This document shows positions 32,588 to 45,100 of a stretch of 64,000 bases of DNA, piece after piece. A program made the translations under genes and the position numbers. The stretch comes from Miscanthus floridulus. Its lineage: Eukaryota > Streptophyta > Magnoliopsida > Poales > Poaceae. Numbering within the stretch: the first letter of the stretch is position 1; every line of letters begins with the position of its first letter. Where the stretch lies: positions 108,269,799 to 108,333,798 of the forward strand of contig NC_089584.1 in assembly GCF_019320115.1 (NCBI RefSeq), read 5' to 3'. The notes beneath the pieces are model-generated. The model saw only the letters and a program-made list of their open reading frames with translations. It ran no database searches and had not been told where the DNA came from.

Positions 32588-35500
32588 TGTAACACCCTTG
32601 GTGTTAAGCATGCATTTAACCTTGACATTGCATGATCATAAGCATCCATGAGCATGCATGTGCATGAGCATCTCAATTGCTATACCTTTGTTAGCTTATA
32701 TTTCATGTGTGTTACTTAATTACATTACTTAAGTTAGGGTTTTCATGGAACAAATGTATGAAATGTGTGTGGAACCTTGGGAATGCTTTAAACATGTTTA
32801 GAATAGCATAAGGAACCACTTTGGTATTCATGACTAAGTCTAGTTTAGTCTCTAAGTCATTGATATGGTGTATGTCATCATTTTAAAGTACTATGTTTGA
32901 CCTAGTTTGAACTATGTCATAGAGTCTTTGCATGGCAGTGAACCTTTAAGCAAAGTTGTAGTATTTGAGTAGAGCAACAACTTTTATTTTTGGGCCATGA
33001 GCTAATTCAGTGCATAGAGTAGTCATTTTGAGCTCACAAAAATCTATAATTCACTGATTTCCAGCACTTAGAATTTTTCTAAGTCCAAAACCGGTTTACA
33101 GTTTCGCTGGCCCTACTTTGAGACGATTTTACTCTTGATTCTTTGAGAATTAGACTGTGATCCTTTAATAGAAGTTGAAGATGGTATGTAGGGCTTCAAC
33201 TTTCGTTAATATAGTTTTCGCTGTTGAGCCACGGATTAGGAGATTTATCGTCGCCTAGTATCGCTGTCAGGCTGAAATCGTGGCTCTGATGACGTGCTAC
33301 AGTAACCGACCATTTTCAGAGCTTCGACGCCGCGTGGCGCCGTTTCGCTGCCCAGCCAGGCCACGACGGGCTGTCGTGCGCCACATCAAGCCCCAGCACG
33401 CGCCCGTGAACCCCAGCGCTCCATTTGCATTTCCTGCCTTCTCCCTCGCCTCCGCGCTCGCCCGCAGCAAGCAGCGCAGCAGCCGCCGCAGTGCTGCCAT
33501 CACCATTGCCGGCCGGAGCGCACCGCGTCCCTCCTCCATCTCCGCCATAGCTTCACCGTGGTCCCACCGCACCACCGCGTCCACGTTTGCTTGCCTGAAT
33601 CGCTCGGTAAGCCATCTCGCCGCGGGCGGACCTCACCGTTCTTCCGCCGCCGTGCCCCGTCACCATGGCCGGCTCATCTCCGACCACCGCGAGTCCCGTT
33701 AGTGTGTGCGCTAGAGTTGCTTTGGGATGGTGAACCTCGGCGTAACCTTTGATTTCGTTGTCTCAGTCGCCGTTGATGGCTCGCCGTCGATCCGCACCAC
33801 CGGGCCGCCATGGACGCCGCCGTCTTCCTTAGCTCCGGCGATAGACCTAGCTAGATGGCTCGGTAGATGCGCAATGTCGTGAGTAAGCTTGTAGCGCCAG
33901 TGTTGTCGCCGGAAATGTCGCCGCCGGCGAACTCCGGCCGATTCCGCGCCGTCCCGCGCGGTGCTCTGTTTTCGGTCGCTACAGTAACCCAGTTCAAATA
34001 AAGCTAGTTCATTTGTCCAGATTTGATGCAAACTTTGAAAAATGATAAGTGGAGTTCTAGAGGTCCAATTTTTGTGAACCAAATTTTGTTGTGTTCCTTA
34101 TTAAGTGTAGTTTTTTATAAAAATATATAATCTGTTGTTTGACACTTTTATATAGGGTTTACTATTTTTGCTAAAATAGACCTTGCTGGCTTGTCATTTT
34201 TGTAAAGAAGGTTATACATGTTAAAATGGTATGAAACTTTTACAGTAGTATATTGAGGGAACTTGTAAGCCACTATAATTTTCTGAGAATTTATTATGCA
34301 CATTTGGTATAGGTTTATTATTTAACCTAATTATCTAAATAAATTAATAAAGGCAATTAAATCAATAGTTTGGGCTTTGCCATTAGTTTTTCTTGAGTGT
34401 ATTTGATGTTCCTAAACTGTTGGTGTACTTGGTGGTGCCAAATTTTGAATGCTTACATGCAGTAGAAATATTGTCGCTTTATAATTCGATTTAACATGTT
34501 TTCGGACAGATTCTGTTGCTTGTTATGTTGCATAGTCAAAATAATGTTTTCTGTAGAAATGGTTAATAACAAAGTTGTAGGTAACTTCTTCATCTATCTT
34601 GTGTTAAAATTTCAGGTCAATAGGCCAAAGGGTTTAGGAGTTATAGATGTTTAAAGTTAGTTTTCTTAATTGCGTGTTCTCTGGAATTTCTGGACAGCAC
34701 TGCATAGATTGCCTATTTTGTCTAGGATAGATTGTGATTCAGCTTTTGGTGATTAAATAAGAGTTGTAGACAATTTTATAAGCTTTCCATAAAGTCTAAG
34801 ATCATAGCATTTGGATAAGTATAACTTCAGTTATGATATAAACTTGTAACTGTCATGTGTAACTTAGATATTGCTTTTTGTGAAATTTATAAATAACTAG
34901 AGAAGAGATATGCACCTACTAGGCAAATAAGGAGTTAGCATTGTTATCATTTTTTTCAACTTAACATCATTGTCATAGCATGTACATCCTGTTATCACAT
35001 CCTCCGTGATCCATCTTATGCATTCATGGTACTTATTTATGCATATGCATGCAATAGGTGCAACCGAGGGGATCACACTTGTGGAACTCAGACGCCGAGC
35101 CGCAGGAGGAGAATCAGGAAGTTCAGCACCTGGAGGTTTCCGGAGAAGGAGAGCCTGAAGCCGATCACCTTCCCGAGTGCCCCGATCACCAGCCTTCGAC
35201 GTTTGTGAAAGGCAAGCCCCGGAGCATTATAAGCCTCCCTATTTTATTAATGTCACTTAAAGTTATTCGTATTGCTGCATTACGTGACAGGAGTTGTTTG
35301 GAAACCATTGTTGCATATTACCTTCCTTGACCAGAAATATTTACCATGAATCCTATTTAAGTCCAGGAACGTTTATCATGCTTAGCTATGCTTAGACCGG
35401 TAGAAGTCGGGTGATTCCCTGTCACCTGCGAGCTATAGGTGATAACTTAATCACGGTTGGCTATATTGTGCTATCGTGGAACATAACCTGGTATTGTTGA

Positions 35501-36703
35501 ATAAATGGAGACTAGGTGGAGTCTTATATGTGGTATTGTAGTGACTCCACCTGTGTCGTTTAAGGACCGGACGTTGGAGGTCATCTTGTCATGTTGAACG
35601 CAGCCTCTCACATAGTTGGTTGGATAAGTCGTTCCGACCATGAAGCCGAGTAGCTCATCTCAGGCCGGGACCACGAGCAGTTCAAGTGCGCACTTTGGAT
35701 GGTAGTATGGATGTGCGGAGAGTCATTGGCGTAAGCCCAAAGGCGGGTTAGAGTCCCGATCACCCTTGGCAGAGTGGTTCTCTGATTGTGCGGCGCTGGT
35801 CGTACCCGCGAATTTGGTTCCTGATTTATACCAAAGGTGACCTAAGGCTACCTTCGCAAGGTATGCCTGGGTGTGTGTTAGGAATAATTCCCCGGCTGGG
35901 TAGGAATCGATTCGAATCACCGTCTCTCCCGGATAGTGAGAACTTGACTTGAGTTCCTTTCATTGTAGTAAATTATGGAAATGATGGTTATGAGATTATG
36001 CAAGAACTCAACTGGATATGGTTATTATTGTGATGACTTAATGGTACCAACATGTTTGGCATAGGATAGTTGCTAATCTAGTATGAGATAGGATTAATAA
36101 CTGGTGATTCACAATTAAAGAGATGTTGGATAACTTATGCTTTTTCTACAAATAATGTCTACCAGCTCTACTTATAAAGCCTTGCATACTCCTTGGTGTC
36201 TTAGTATATTAGTTGGACGGGTAAGTCTCGCTGAGTACCTTCTCGTACTCAGGGTTTTATTCCCCTTTGTTGCAGATAACGTTATGTTTCATGGCTACTG
36301 CAAGAACTGTCTTGCTCCTGCTGTGGATGAGGACTAGGACCATGGGCAACGGTCATTCTATTTTTCATCTCACCTTTGTGCTTTTGGTTGGAGATGACTA
36401 TGACACTAGCTTTGTATTAAACTACGTGTGATGTTTATGTTAAACTACTTTGCTTCCACTACTTTCAAACTTGGTTTGTAATAATTATTCGAACTCTGAT
36501 GTATGAGACATATTTGTGAACTGTGATGTAACATGTGACTGGTTGTGTTGAATCTCTACGATCTTGGTTTATATGTTGGTTGTTTGAGATCCTTCGCGAT
36601 TTCGTTGGACTACCGGGTTTATATGGGCTCAAGTATGACAGTTTGATCGCTTCGGTGATTGCTATTGTACTTGTGCTCTTATAAATTGGACGGTTCTGTG
36701 ACA
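32588..36703 (+). repeat. 5' LTR of the chromovirus
   Basis: 4116 bp. Mostly AT-rich, with a GC-rich island at about 33290-33990 (CpG-rich and without recognised protein similarity) and exon-like segments near 35058-35209 and 36276-36337. A one-base insertion near 35091 relative to the other LTR shifts the frame of the first exon-like segment. Confidence 0.93.
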
Positions 36704-36705
36704 GT

Positions 36706-36717
36706 TGGCATCAGAGC
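36706..36717 (+). other. Primer binding site of the chromovirus
   Basis: TGGCATCAGAGC lies two bases after the LTR end (GTGACA). It differs at one base from TGGTATCAGAGC, the complement of the plant initiator-methionine tRNA 3' end. Confidence 0.85.
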
Positions 36718-37715
36718 AAGGATTCAACATTAAAACTTGTCATATGTGTATTTAAAAACAAAGGTTTTGTGTTATAAAAATCTAAAGTGTGCCAGTGGTC
36801 ATCTCCTTTATGCCCAGTTAAGGACTTTTAGGTGGCTATTTAAGTACTAACATGGGGGGTTTTTACTTTCGTCGTCCATGCGGCGTGCTATTGTATGGAT
36901 GCCATTCACTTGAATGGTAATGTATGGATCAAATGCCTCTACGCTAAGGTAAGAAGGTAAGTTGATGAGTGGCATGACCGCAAGACGTGAGCGTGCGGTC
37001 GGGGAGAGCTAGTTTTGATACGACTGTATATGCATGCTTGCATGTGTGTATGGTGCGTATTTAATTGTGGGTATAAATTGTCATCGGATAGCTTTGATAC
37101 AGAAGTATATGTATGGGTATACATATATGGAAGTATTTAGTTGCAATTTAGATCCTGCATTTACATTTCTGTACTTATATCTGTTGGGTTGGGCTGAAAT
37201 GCATTTTCTGCAGGTACACTAACAACGAAATGTGTAGCTCATCTAGTTACGAATGTATTGAGAGAACGTATGTATGCCACTGAGTATGTCGTTAGAGATT
37301 ATTTTTCTAAGTTTGTGAGGACGTACGGAACGAGCATACATCATGGTGCATTGTTCATTCATGTTCCTGCATGATTCCCCCTTAAATGATCTATCGTTAA
37401 GTAAACCGTTTCTTTTGCACGTGTCTCCCTTAAGTGGTAACTAAAGATGAAGAGGTGAAGTCTTGTGAGGATGACCATGGTGATGGTTTGCCCGACATCG
37501 ATAGCAACCACCCCAAGGAGTAGTTTAGCTATAGTAGTGCGAGCACGATAAGCGATCATTTGGTGATGTTATGTTGTGGAATTGAATTATTGTGCCTCTG
37601 TGTTATTGTATGAAATTATGATTCTCTCCAGTAATTACAGTATGGCATAAATTTTGCAATTCTTCTGCAATCTCTTGACATCATCCAATAATCACTGATT
37701 GTTGCGATTTCGCAG
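36718..37715 (+). other. Untranslated leader of the chromovirus
   Basis: About 1 kb between PBS and the polyprotein start. No ORF of interest is present. It probably contains packaging signals by analogy, but none is recognisable by eye. Confidence 0.6.
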
Positions 37716-40700
37716 ATGACGCGCACTCGTAGGGGAACTTTTGGTGACGATGCAAGTGGCAGTGATGGCCATGGCAATGGTCACGAGGATCTTCCCCCAC
37801 CACCGCATCCTACCCCAGCTGAGATGATGGCTCAGCTCATGGAGACTCAACGTGCTATGGGTGAAGTGCTGCGCGGTCTCGCGCAGAATGCTGGACAAGG
37901 ACGTGGAAGAGATCAGCATCAGGGACCTGAACCTAACCAGTTCAGTACTTTTAAGGACTTTCTCGACACCAAGCCTCCTGTCTTTAAGGAAGCAGAAGAA
38001 CCACTATAGTCAGATGAGTGGTTGAATACAATTGAACAGAAGTTCCGTCTCTTAAGGCTCACTGAACACTTGAAGACCGAGTATGCATCGCACCAGTTGC
38101 ATGGACCAGCGGGCATATGGTGGAGTCATCATCGATCCACTTTGCCTGGAGATGCTCAAATTACATGGAATCAGTTCAAGGTTGCATTTAGGGGGCATTA
38201 TATTCCCCCAGGTCTGATGAGCATGAAGCATACGGAATTCATGAGGCTGACACAGGGAACTAAGGGTTTGACAGAGTATCTACATGCCTTTAACAATTTG
38301 TCAAGGTATGCTATAGAGTTTGTGGATACAGATGCAAAGAAAATTGCTAGTTTCAAGCGGGGCCTTAGCCCGAAGCTGATGAAGACGCTCGCTAACAACA
38401 AATGTGCTACCTTCAATGAGTTTGTTAGTGATGCACTAACCCAAGAGAACCAGAACAACATCTATACAGCGTCCAATAATCGCAAGAGAGCTTTTGAAGC
38501 AGGAGTATCTCAGTCCCAAGCTCCTACCAATGCAAGACCCCAGTTCCGCCCTCCAGCTCCAAAGTTTCGACCACCCCAGAAGAAGGCACAACCAAGTCAG
38601 AACCAGCAAGCATATCACAAGGCTTATTCTGTTGCTCTACCTAAGGGTAGCACTGGACAGAGTAGCTCCAATGTTCCACCTAATGGTATGCCATGCTGGA
38701 ATTGCAACAAGACTAGCCATTGGTCAAGAAATTGTCCATATCCCAGGGAGAACAACAACCAGAAGCAGGGCAATTCTAGTGGACGTCAGGGACATGTACA
38801 CTATACCACCATGGAAGAGATTCCCTCTGGTGAAGTGGTCACGGCTGGTATGTTTCTCGTGAATCATCATCCTGCAGTTGTTTTATTTGATTCTGGAGCT
38901 TCGCATTCTTTCATGAGTCCAATATTTGCATCCAAGTATGACCAGAAAATAGTTGTAGTAGAAAAGGGTGGTTATTGCATAAGTGCTGCTGGGAGCAACA
39001 TTTCTACCAACCAAATAGTTAGAGGTGTACGCATCCAAATAAGTGAACGGGAGTATACTGCAAACCTAGTGATATTACCAGGATTAGGTATTGATGTGAT
39101 CTTGGGGATGAATTGGATGAAGAACCATGGTGTTCTTATTGATACCTCGACTAGAACTGTTATGTTGAGGGATCCCAAGAATAATGAGGCTTTTCTAGTA
39201 CCCCTTCCTAGGGAGTTTGATCTCCATAATGTGGCCAATGCTATCCAGTCTGTGGCCCTTCCTGATATTCCGGTAGTATGTGAATTTCTGGATGTCTTTC
39301 CTGAGGAATTGCCAGGGTTACCACCGGACAGAGAAATAGAGTTCAAGATAGAATTGTTGCCTGGTACCGCACCTATTTCCCGAAGACCATATAGAATGCC
39401 TCCCAATGAGTTAGCAGAATTGAAGATTCAATTGCATGAACTTTTAGAGAAGGGTCTCATTCGCCCCAGTTCGTCACCTTGGGGTTGTCCCGCCATATTC
39501 GTGAAAAAGAAGGACAAGTCTTTGCGAATGTGTGTGGACTATCGACCACTCAATGCTGTTACTATCAAAAACAAGTATCCTTTGCCTCGCATTGATATCT
39601 TGTTCGATCAATTGTCAAAAGCAAAAGTGTTCTCTAAGATTGATTTGAGGTCAGGTTATCACCAAATCAAGATTAGGCCAGAAGACGTATCTAAGACGGC
39701 TTTTTCCACGAGGTATGGCCTTTATGAGTATTTAGTCATGTCCTTTGGATTGACCAATGCTCCTGCCTACTTCATGTATTTGATGAACTCGGTGTTCATG
39801 CCTGAACTTGACAAGTTTGTGGTTGTGTTCATCGATGATTTCTTGATTTATTCTGAGACGGCAGAAGAACATGAAGAGCACTTGAGAGTGGTATTGTTGA
39901 GACTAAGAGAGCATAAGCTATATGCAAAGTTTAGTAAATGTGAGTTTTGGTTGAAGAAGGTACCTTTCCTAGGTCACGTCTTATCAGAAAATGGAATCTC
40001 TGTAGACCCATCCAAAGTACAAGAAGTAATGGATTGGAAAGCCCCAACCTCAGTTCATGAAGTCCGAAGTTTTCTTGGTTTAGCTGGATATTATCGTCGG
40101 TTTATCCCCGATTTCTCCAAGATATCCAAGCCTATGACCAGGTTACTTTAGAAGGATGAGAAGTTTGTTTGGACACCAGAGTGTGAAGCGGCTTTTCACA
40201 CTTTGCGGACGTTGCTGACTACTGCTCCTGTGTTGGCACAGCCTGATATTGAGAAGCCGTTTGATGTATTTTGTGATGCCTCAGGAACCGGTTTAGGATG
40301 TGTGTTAATGCAGGAAGGCCGAGTCATTGCTTATGCCTCGCGCCAATTGAGAAAGCATGAAGTCAACTATCCAACACATGATTTAGAGCTTGCAGCAGTT
40401 GTCCATGCCTTGAAGATTTGGAGACATTACTTGCTTGGTAATGTTTGCCATATCTACACTGATCACAAGAGCCTGAAGTACATTTTCACTCAACCTGAGT
40501 TGAACATGAGGCAGCGAAGATGGCTAGAATTGATCAAGGACTACAACCTAGAAGTGCATTATCATCCGGGTAAAGCCAATGTAGTTGCCGATGCCTTAAG
40601 TCAGAAGTATCATGGTAATTCTTTGTTGGAAGATGGTTTCAACTTATTGCATCCGGCGGTCCTACACAATATCACAGTTAGTTGTTCTATAGAGTCAAGG

Positions 40701-42122
40701 ATCATTGAGCTGCAAAAGACCGATGTTGGTATATTCCACATCAAGAGAAAAATGAAAGAAGAAGAAAGTAAACATTTTCGGTTAGATGAGAATGATGTTC
40801 TATGGTTTAAAGATCGGCTTGTAGTGCCGAAAGATAGGGAGTTGAGGAACCAAATCCTAGAGGAAGCTCATTCGTCCAAGCTATCCATTCACCCGGGTAG
40901 CAGCAAGATGTATCAAGATTTGAAGACTAGATTTTGGTGGACAAAAATGAAGAAAGAAATTGCGGCATATGTGGCAAGATGTGATAACTATTGCCGAGTG
41001 AAGGCCATTCATATGAAACCAGCAGGTTTACTTCAGCCACTGTCTATTCCAAGTTGGAAATGGGATGACATTAGTATGGATTTCATTGTTGGACTTCCAA
41101 AGACCCAAAAAGGTCATGATTCAATATGGGTAATTGTTGACCGTCTCACCAAGTCTGCGCATTTTATTCCTGTTAATGTCCAGTATCGACCTCATCAATA
41201 TGCAAAGCTGTACATGGAACAAATTGTCAGATTGCATGGTGTACCTAAGAGTATTGTATCAGATCGAGGGTCCCAATTTGTTAATCATTTTTGGGAACAT
41301 CTACATAAGTACTTGGGTACCACATTGATTCGCAGCTCTACTTATCACCCCCAGACTGCAGGTCAAACTGAACGTGTGAATCAGATCCTGGAAGATATGT
41401 TGAGAGCATGTGTGATTTCTTCCAAGGGTTCATGGGAGGACTGGTTACCTTTGGTTGAATTCTCCTACAATAATAGTTATCAAGAGAGTATTAAGATGGC
41501 TCCATTTGAAGCTTTATATGGTCGCAAGTGTAGGACCCCTCTAAATTGGATTGAGCCTGGTGAAAGAAGGTATTATGGAATTGACTTTGTCAAAGAAGCT
41601 GAAGAACGAGTACAAATCATTCAACAACATATAGAAGCCGCTCAATCAAGACAAAAGAGTTATGCAGATAAGAGGAGAAGTCCTATTATATTCCAAGTCA
41701 GAAATTATGTGTATCTGAAGGTATCCCCAATGAGGAGAGTACAAAGGTTTGGAGTTAAGCGAAAACTTGCTCCTAGGTATATTGGACCATACAAGATCAT
41801 TGCACAAAAAGGACCAGTAGCCTACCAACTCTAGTTACCTCCGGAAATGAAAGCAATATTCAGTGTTTTTCATGTCTCCCAACTCAAGAAATGTCTTCGT
41901 GTGCCCAAAGAAGCTATTGAATCTACTAGTATCAAGATTCAGTCGGATTTGACATATGAAGAGAGACCTATTAAAGTGCTTGAAGAAATGGAAAGAGTGA
42001 CCCGTAGCAAAGTCACCAAGTTCTACAAGGTGGTTTGGAATAATCATAGTGAGCAAGATGCTACGTGGGAGCGTGAGGACTATCTTCGTGAGGTTTATCC
42101 GAGTTTCTACGTGGAATGGTAG
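37716..42122 (+). pseudogene. Chromovirus gag-pol polyprotein with three in-frame TAG codons
   Basis: A single frame of about 1468 codons starts at ATG 37716 (MTRTRRGTFGDD) and ends at TAG 42120-42122. Gag is at about residues 100-330, with the knuckle [14 protein letters not shown] near 327. The protease motif DSGASHSF is near 392. RT is at about 580-760, with FIDDFLIYS near 705. RNase H ([15 protein letters not shown]) is near 850. Integrase has [12 protein letters not shown], then CDNYCRVK, then [15 protein letters not shown] and [14 protein letters not shown] chromodomain (KFYKVVWNNHSEQDATWERE) is at the C-terminus. TAG codons at 38007, 40149 and 41832 stand where Gln (CAG) would fit. The integrase zinc motif has Tyr in place of its first downstream Cys (CDNYC rather than CxxC). 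The element is therefore defective, despite an otherwise open frame. Confidence 0.92.
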
Positions 42123-42148
42123 GTCGTGCAATCTCGGGGCGAGATTTC

Positions 42149-42165
42149 TTTTAGGGGGGAAGGGC
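42149..42165 (+). other. Polypurine tract of the chromovirus
   Basis: TTTTAGGGGGGAAGGGC lies immediately before the 3' LTR start (TGTAACACCC at 42166), the expected priming site for plus-strand DNA. Confidence 0.85.
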
Positions 42166-45100
42166 TGTAACACCCTTGGTGTTAAGCATGCATTTAACCT
42201 TGACATTGCATGATCATAAGCATCCATGAGCATGCATGTGCATGAGCATCTCAATTGCTATACCTTTGTTAGCTTATATTTCATGTGTGTTACTTAATTA
42301 CATTACTTAAGTTAGGGTTTTCATGGAACAAATGTATGAAATGTGTGTGGAACCTTGGGAATGCTTTAAACATGTTTAGAATAGCATAAGGAACCACTTT
42401 GGTATTCATGACTAAGTCTAGTTTAGTCTCTAAGTCATTGATATGGTGTATGTCATCATTTTAAAGTACTATGTTTGACCTAGTTTGAACTATGTCATAG
42501 AGTCTTTGCATGGCAGTGAACCTTTAAGCAAAGTTGTAGTATTTGAGTAGAGCAACAACTTTTATTTTTGGGCCATGAGCTAATTCAGTGCATAGAGTAG
42601 TCATTTTGAGCTCACAAAAATCTATAATTCACTGATTTCCAGCACTTAGAATTTTTCTAAGTCCAAAACCGGTTTACAGTTTCGCTGGCCCTACTTTGAG
42701 ACGATTTTACTCTTGATTCTTTGAGAATTAGACTGTGATCCTTTAATAGAAGTTGAAGATGGTATGTAGGGCTTCAACTTTCGTTAATATAGTTTTCGCT
42801 GTTGAGCCACGGATTAGGAGATTTATCGTCGCCTAGTATCGCTGTCAGGCTGAAATCGTGGCTCTGATGACGTGCTACAGTAACCGACCATTTTCAGAGC
42901 TTCGACGCCGCGTGGCGCCGCGCGTCGCCGTTTCGCTGCCCGGCCAGGCCACGACGGGCTGTCGTGCGCCACATCAAGCCCCAGCACGCGCCCGTGAACC
43001 CCAGCGCTCCATTTGCATTTCCTGCCTTCTCCCTCACCTCCGCGCTCGCCCGCAGCAAGCAGCGTAGCAGCCGCCGCAGTGCCGCCGTCACCATTGCCGG
43101 CCGGAGCGCACCGCGTCCCTCCTCCATCTCCGCCATAGCTTCACCGTGGTCCCACCGCACCACCGCGTCCACGTTTGCTTGCCTGAATCGCTCGGTAAGC
43201 CATCTCGCCGCGGGCGGACCTCACCGTTCTTCCGCCGCCGTGCCCCGTCACCATGGCCGACTCATCTCCGACCACCGCGAGTCCCGTTAATGTGTGCGCT
43301 AGAGTTGCTTTGGGATGGTGAACCTCAGCGTAACCTTTGATTTCGTTGTCTCAGTCGCCGTTGATGGCTCGCCGTCGATCCGCACCACCGGGCCGCCATG
43401 GACGCCGCCGTCTTCCTTAGCTCCGGCGATAGACCTAGCTAGATGGCTCGGTAGATGCGCAATGTCGTGAGTAAGCTTGTAGCGCCAGTGTTGTCGCCGG
43501 AAATGTCGCCGCCGGCGAACTCCGGCCGATTCCGCGCCGTCCCGCGCGGTGCTCTGTTTTCGGTCGCTACAGTAACCCAGTTCAAATAAAGCTAGTTCAT
43601 TTGTCCAGATTTGATGCAAACTTTGAAAAATGATAAGTGGAGTTCTAGAGGTCCAATTTTTGTGAACCAAATTTTGTTGTGTTCCTTATTAAGTGTAGTT
43701 TTTTATAAAAATATATAATCTGTTGTTTGACACTTTTATATAGGGTTTACTATTTTTGCTAAAATAGACCTTGCTGGCTTGTCATTTTTGTAAAGAAGGT
43801 TATACATGTTAAAATGGTATGAAACTTTTACAGTAGTATATTGAGGGAACTTGTAAGCCACTATAATTTTCTGAGAATTTATTATGCACATTTGGTATAG
43901 GTTTATTATTTAACCTAATTATCTAAATAAATTAATAAAGGCAATTAAATCAATAGTTTGGGCTTTGCCATTAGTTTTTCTTGAGTGTATTTGATGTTCC
44001 TAAACTGTTGGTGTACTTGGTGGTGCCAAATTTTGAATGCTTACATGCAGTAGAAATATTGTCGCTTTATAATTCGATTTAACATGTTTTCGGACAGATT
44101 CTGTTGCTTGTTATGTTGCATAGTCAAAATAATGTTTTCTGTAGAAATGGTTAATAACAAAGTTGTAGGTAACTTCTTCATCTATCTTGTGTTAAAATTT
44201 CAGGTCAATAGGCCAAAGGGTTTAGGAGTTATAGATGTTTAAAGTTAGTTTTCTTAATTGCGTGTTCTCTGGAATTTCTGGACAGCACTGCATAGATTGC
44301 CTATTTTGTCTAGGATAGATTGTGATTCAGCTTTTGGTGATTAAATAAGAGTTGTAGACAATTTTATAAGCTTTCCATAAAGTCTAAGATCATAGCATTT
44401 GGATAAGTATAACTTCAGTTATGATATAAACTTGTAACTGTCATGTGTAACTTAGATATTGCTTTTTGTGAAATTTATAAATAACTAGAGAAGAGATATG
44501 CACCTACTAGGCAAATAAGGAGTTAGCATTGTTATCATTTTTTTCAACTTAACATCATTGTCATAGCATGTACATCCTGTTATCACATCCTCCGTGATCC
44601 ATCTTATGCATTCATGGTACTTATTTATGCATATGCATGCAATAGGTGCAACCGAGGGGATCACACTTGTGGAACTCGACGTCGAGCCGCAGGAGGAGAA
44701 TCAGGAAGTTCAGCACCTGGAGGTTTCCGGAGAAGGAGAGCCTGAAGCCGATCACCTTCCCGAGTGCCCCGATCACCAGCCTTCGACGTTTGTGAAAGGC
44801 AAGCCCCGGAGCATTATAAGCCTCCCTATTTTATTAATGTCACTTAAAGTTATTCGTATTGCTGCATTACGTGACAGGAGTTGTTTGGAAACCATTGTTG
44901 CATATTACCTTCCTTGACCAGAAATATTTACCATGAATCCTATTTAAGTCCAGGAACGTTTACCATGCTTAGCTATGCTTAGACCGGTAGAAGTCGGGTG
45001 ATTCCCTGTCACCTGCGAGCTATAGGTGATAACTTAATCACGGTTGGCTATATTGTGCTATCGTGGAACATAACCTGGTATTGTTGAATAAATGGAGACT

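Noticed and set aside
33280..33702. 140-codon ORF in the chromovirus LTR as a gene
   Set aside because: It lies in the CpG-rich island with open frames on both strands. Its low-complexity Ser/Arg/Pro composition has no recognised similarity. Treated as LTR sequence.
37716..38009. Separate small gag gene with programmed TAG readthrough
   Set aside because: Two further TAG codons of the same type occur in pol, and all fit CAG decay. A single regulated readthrough site is not supported.
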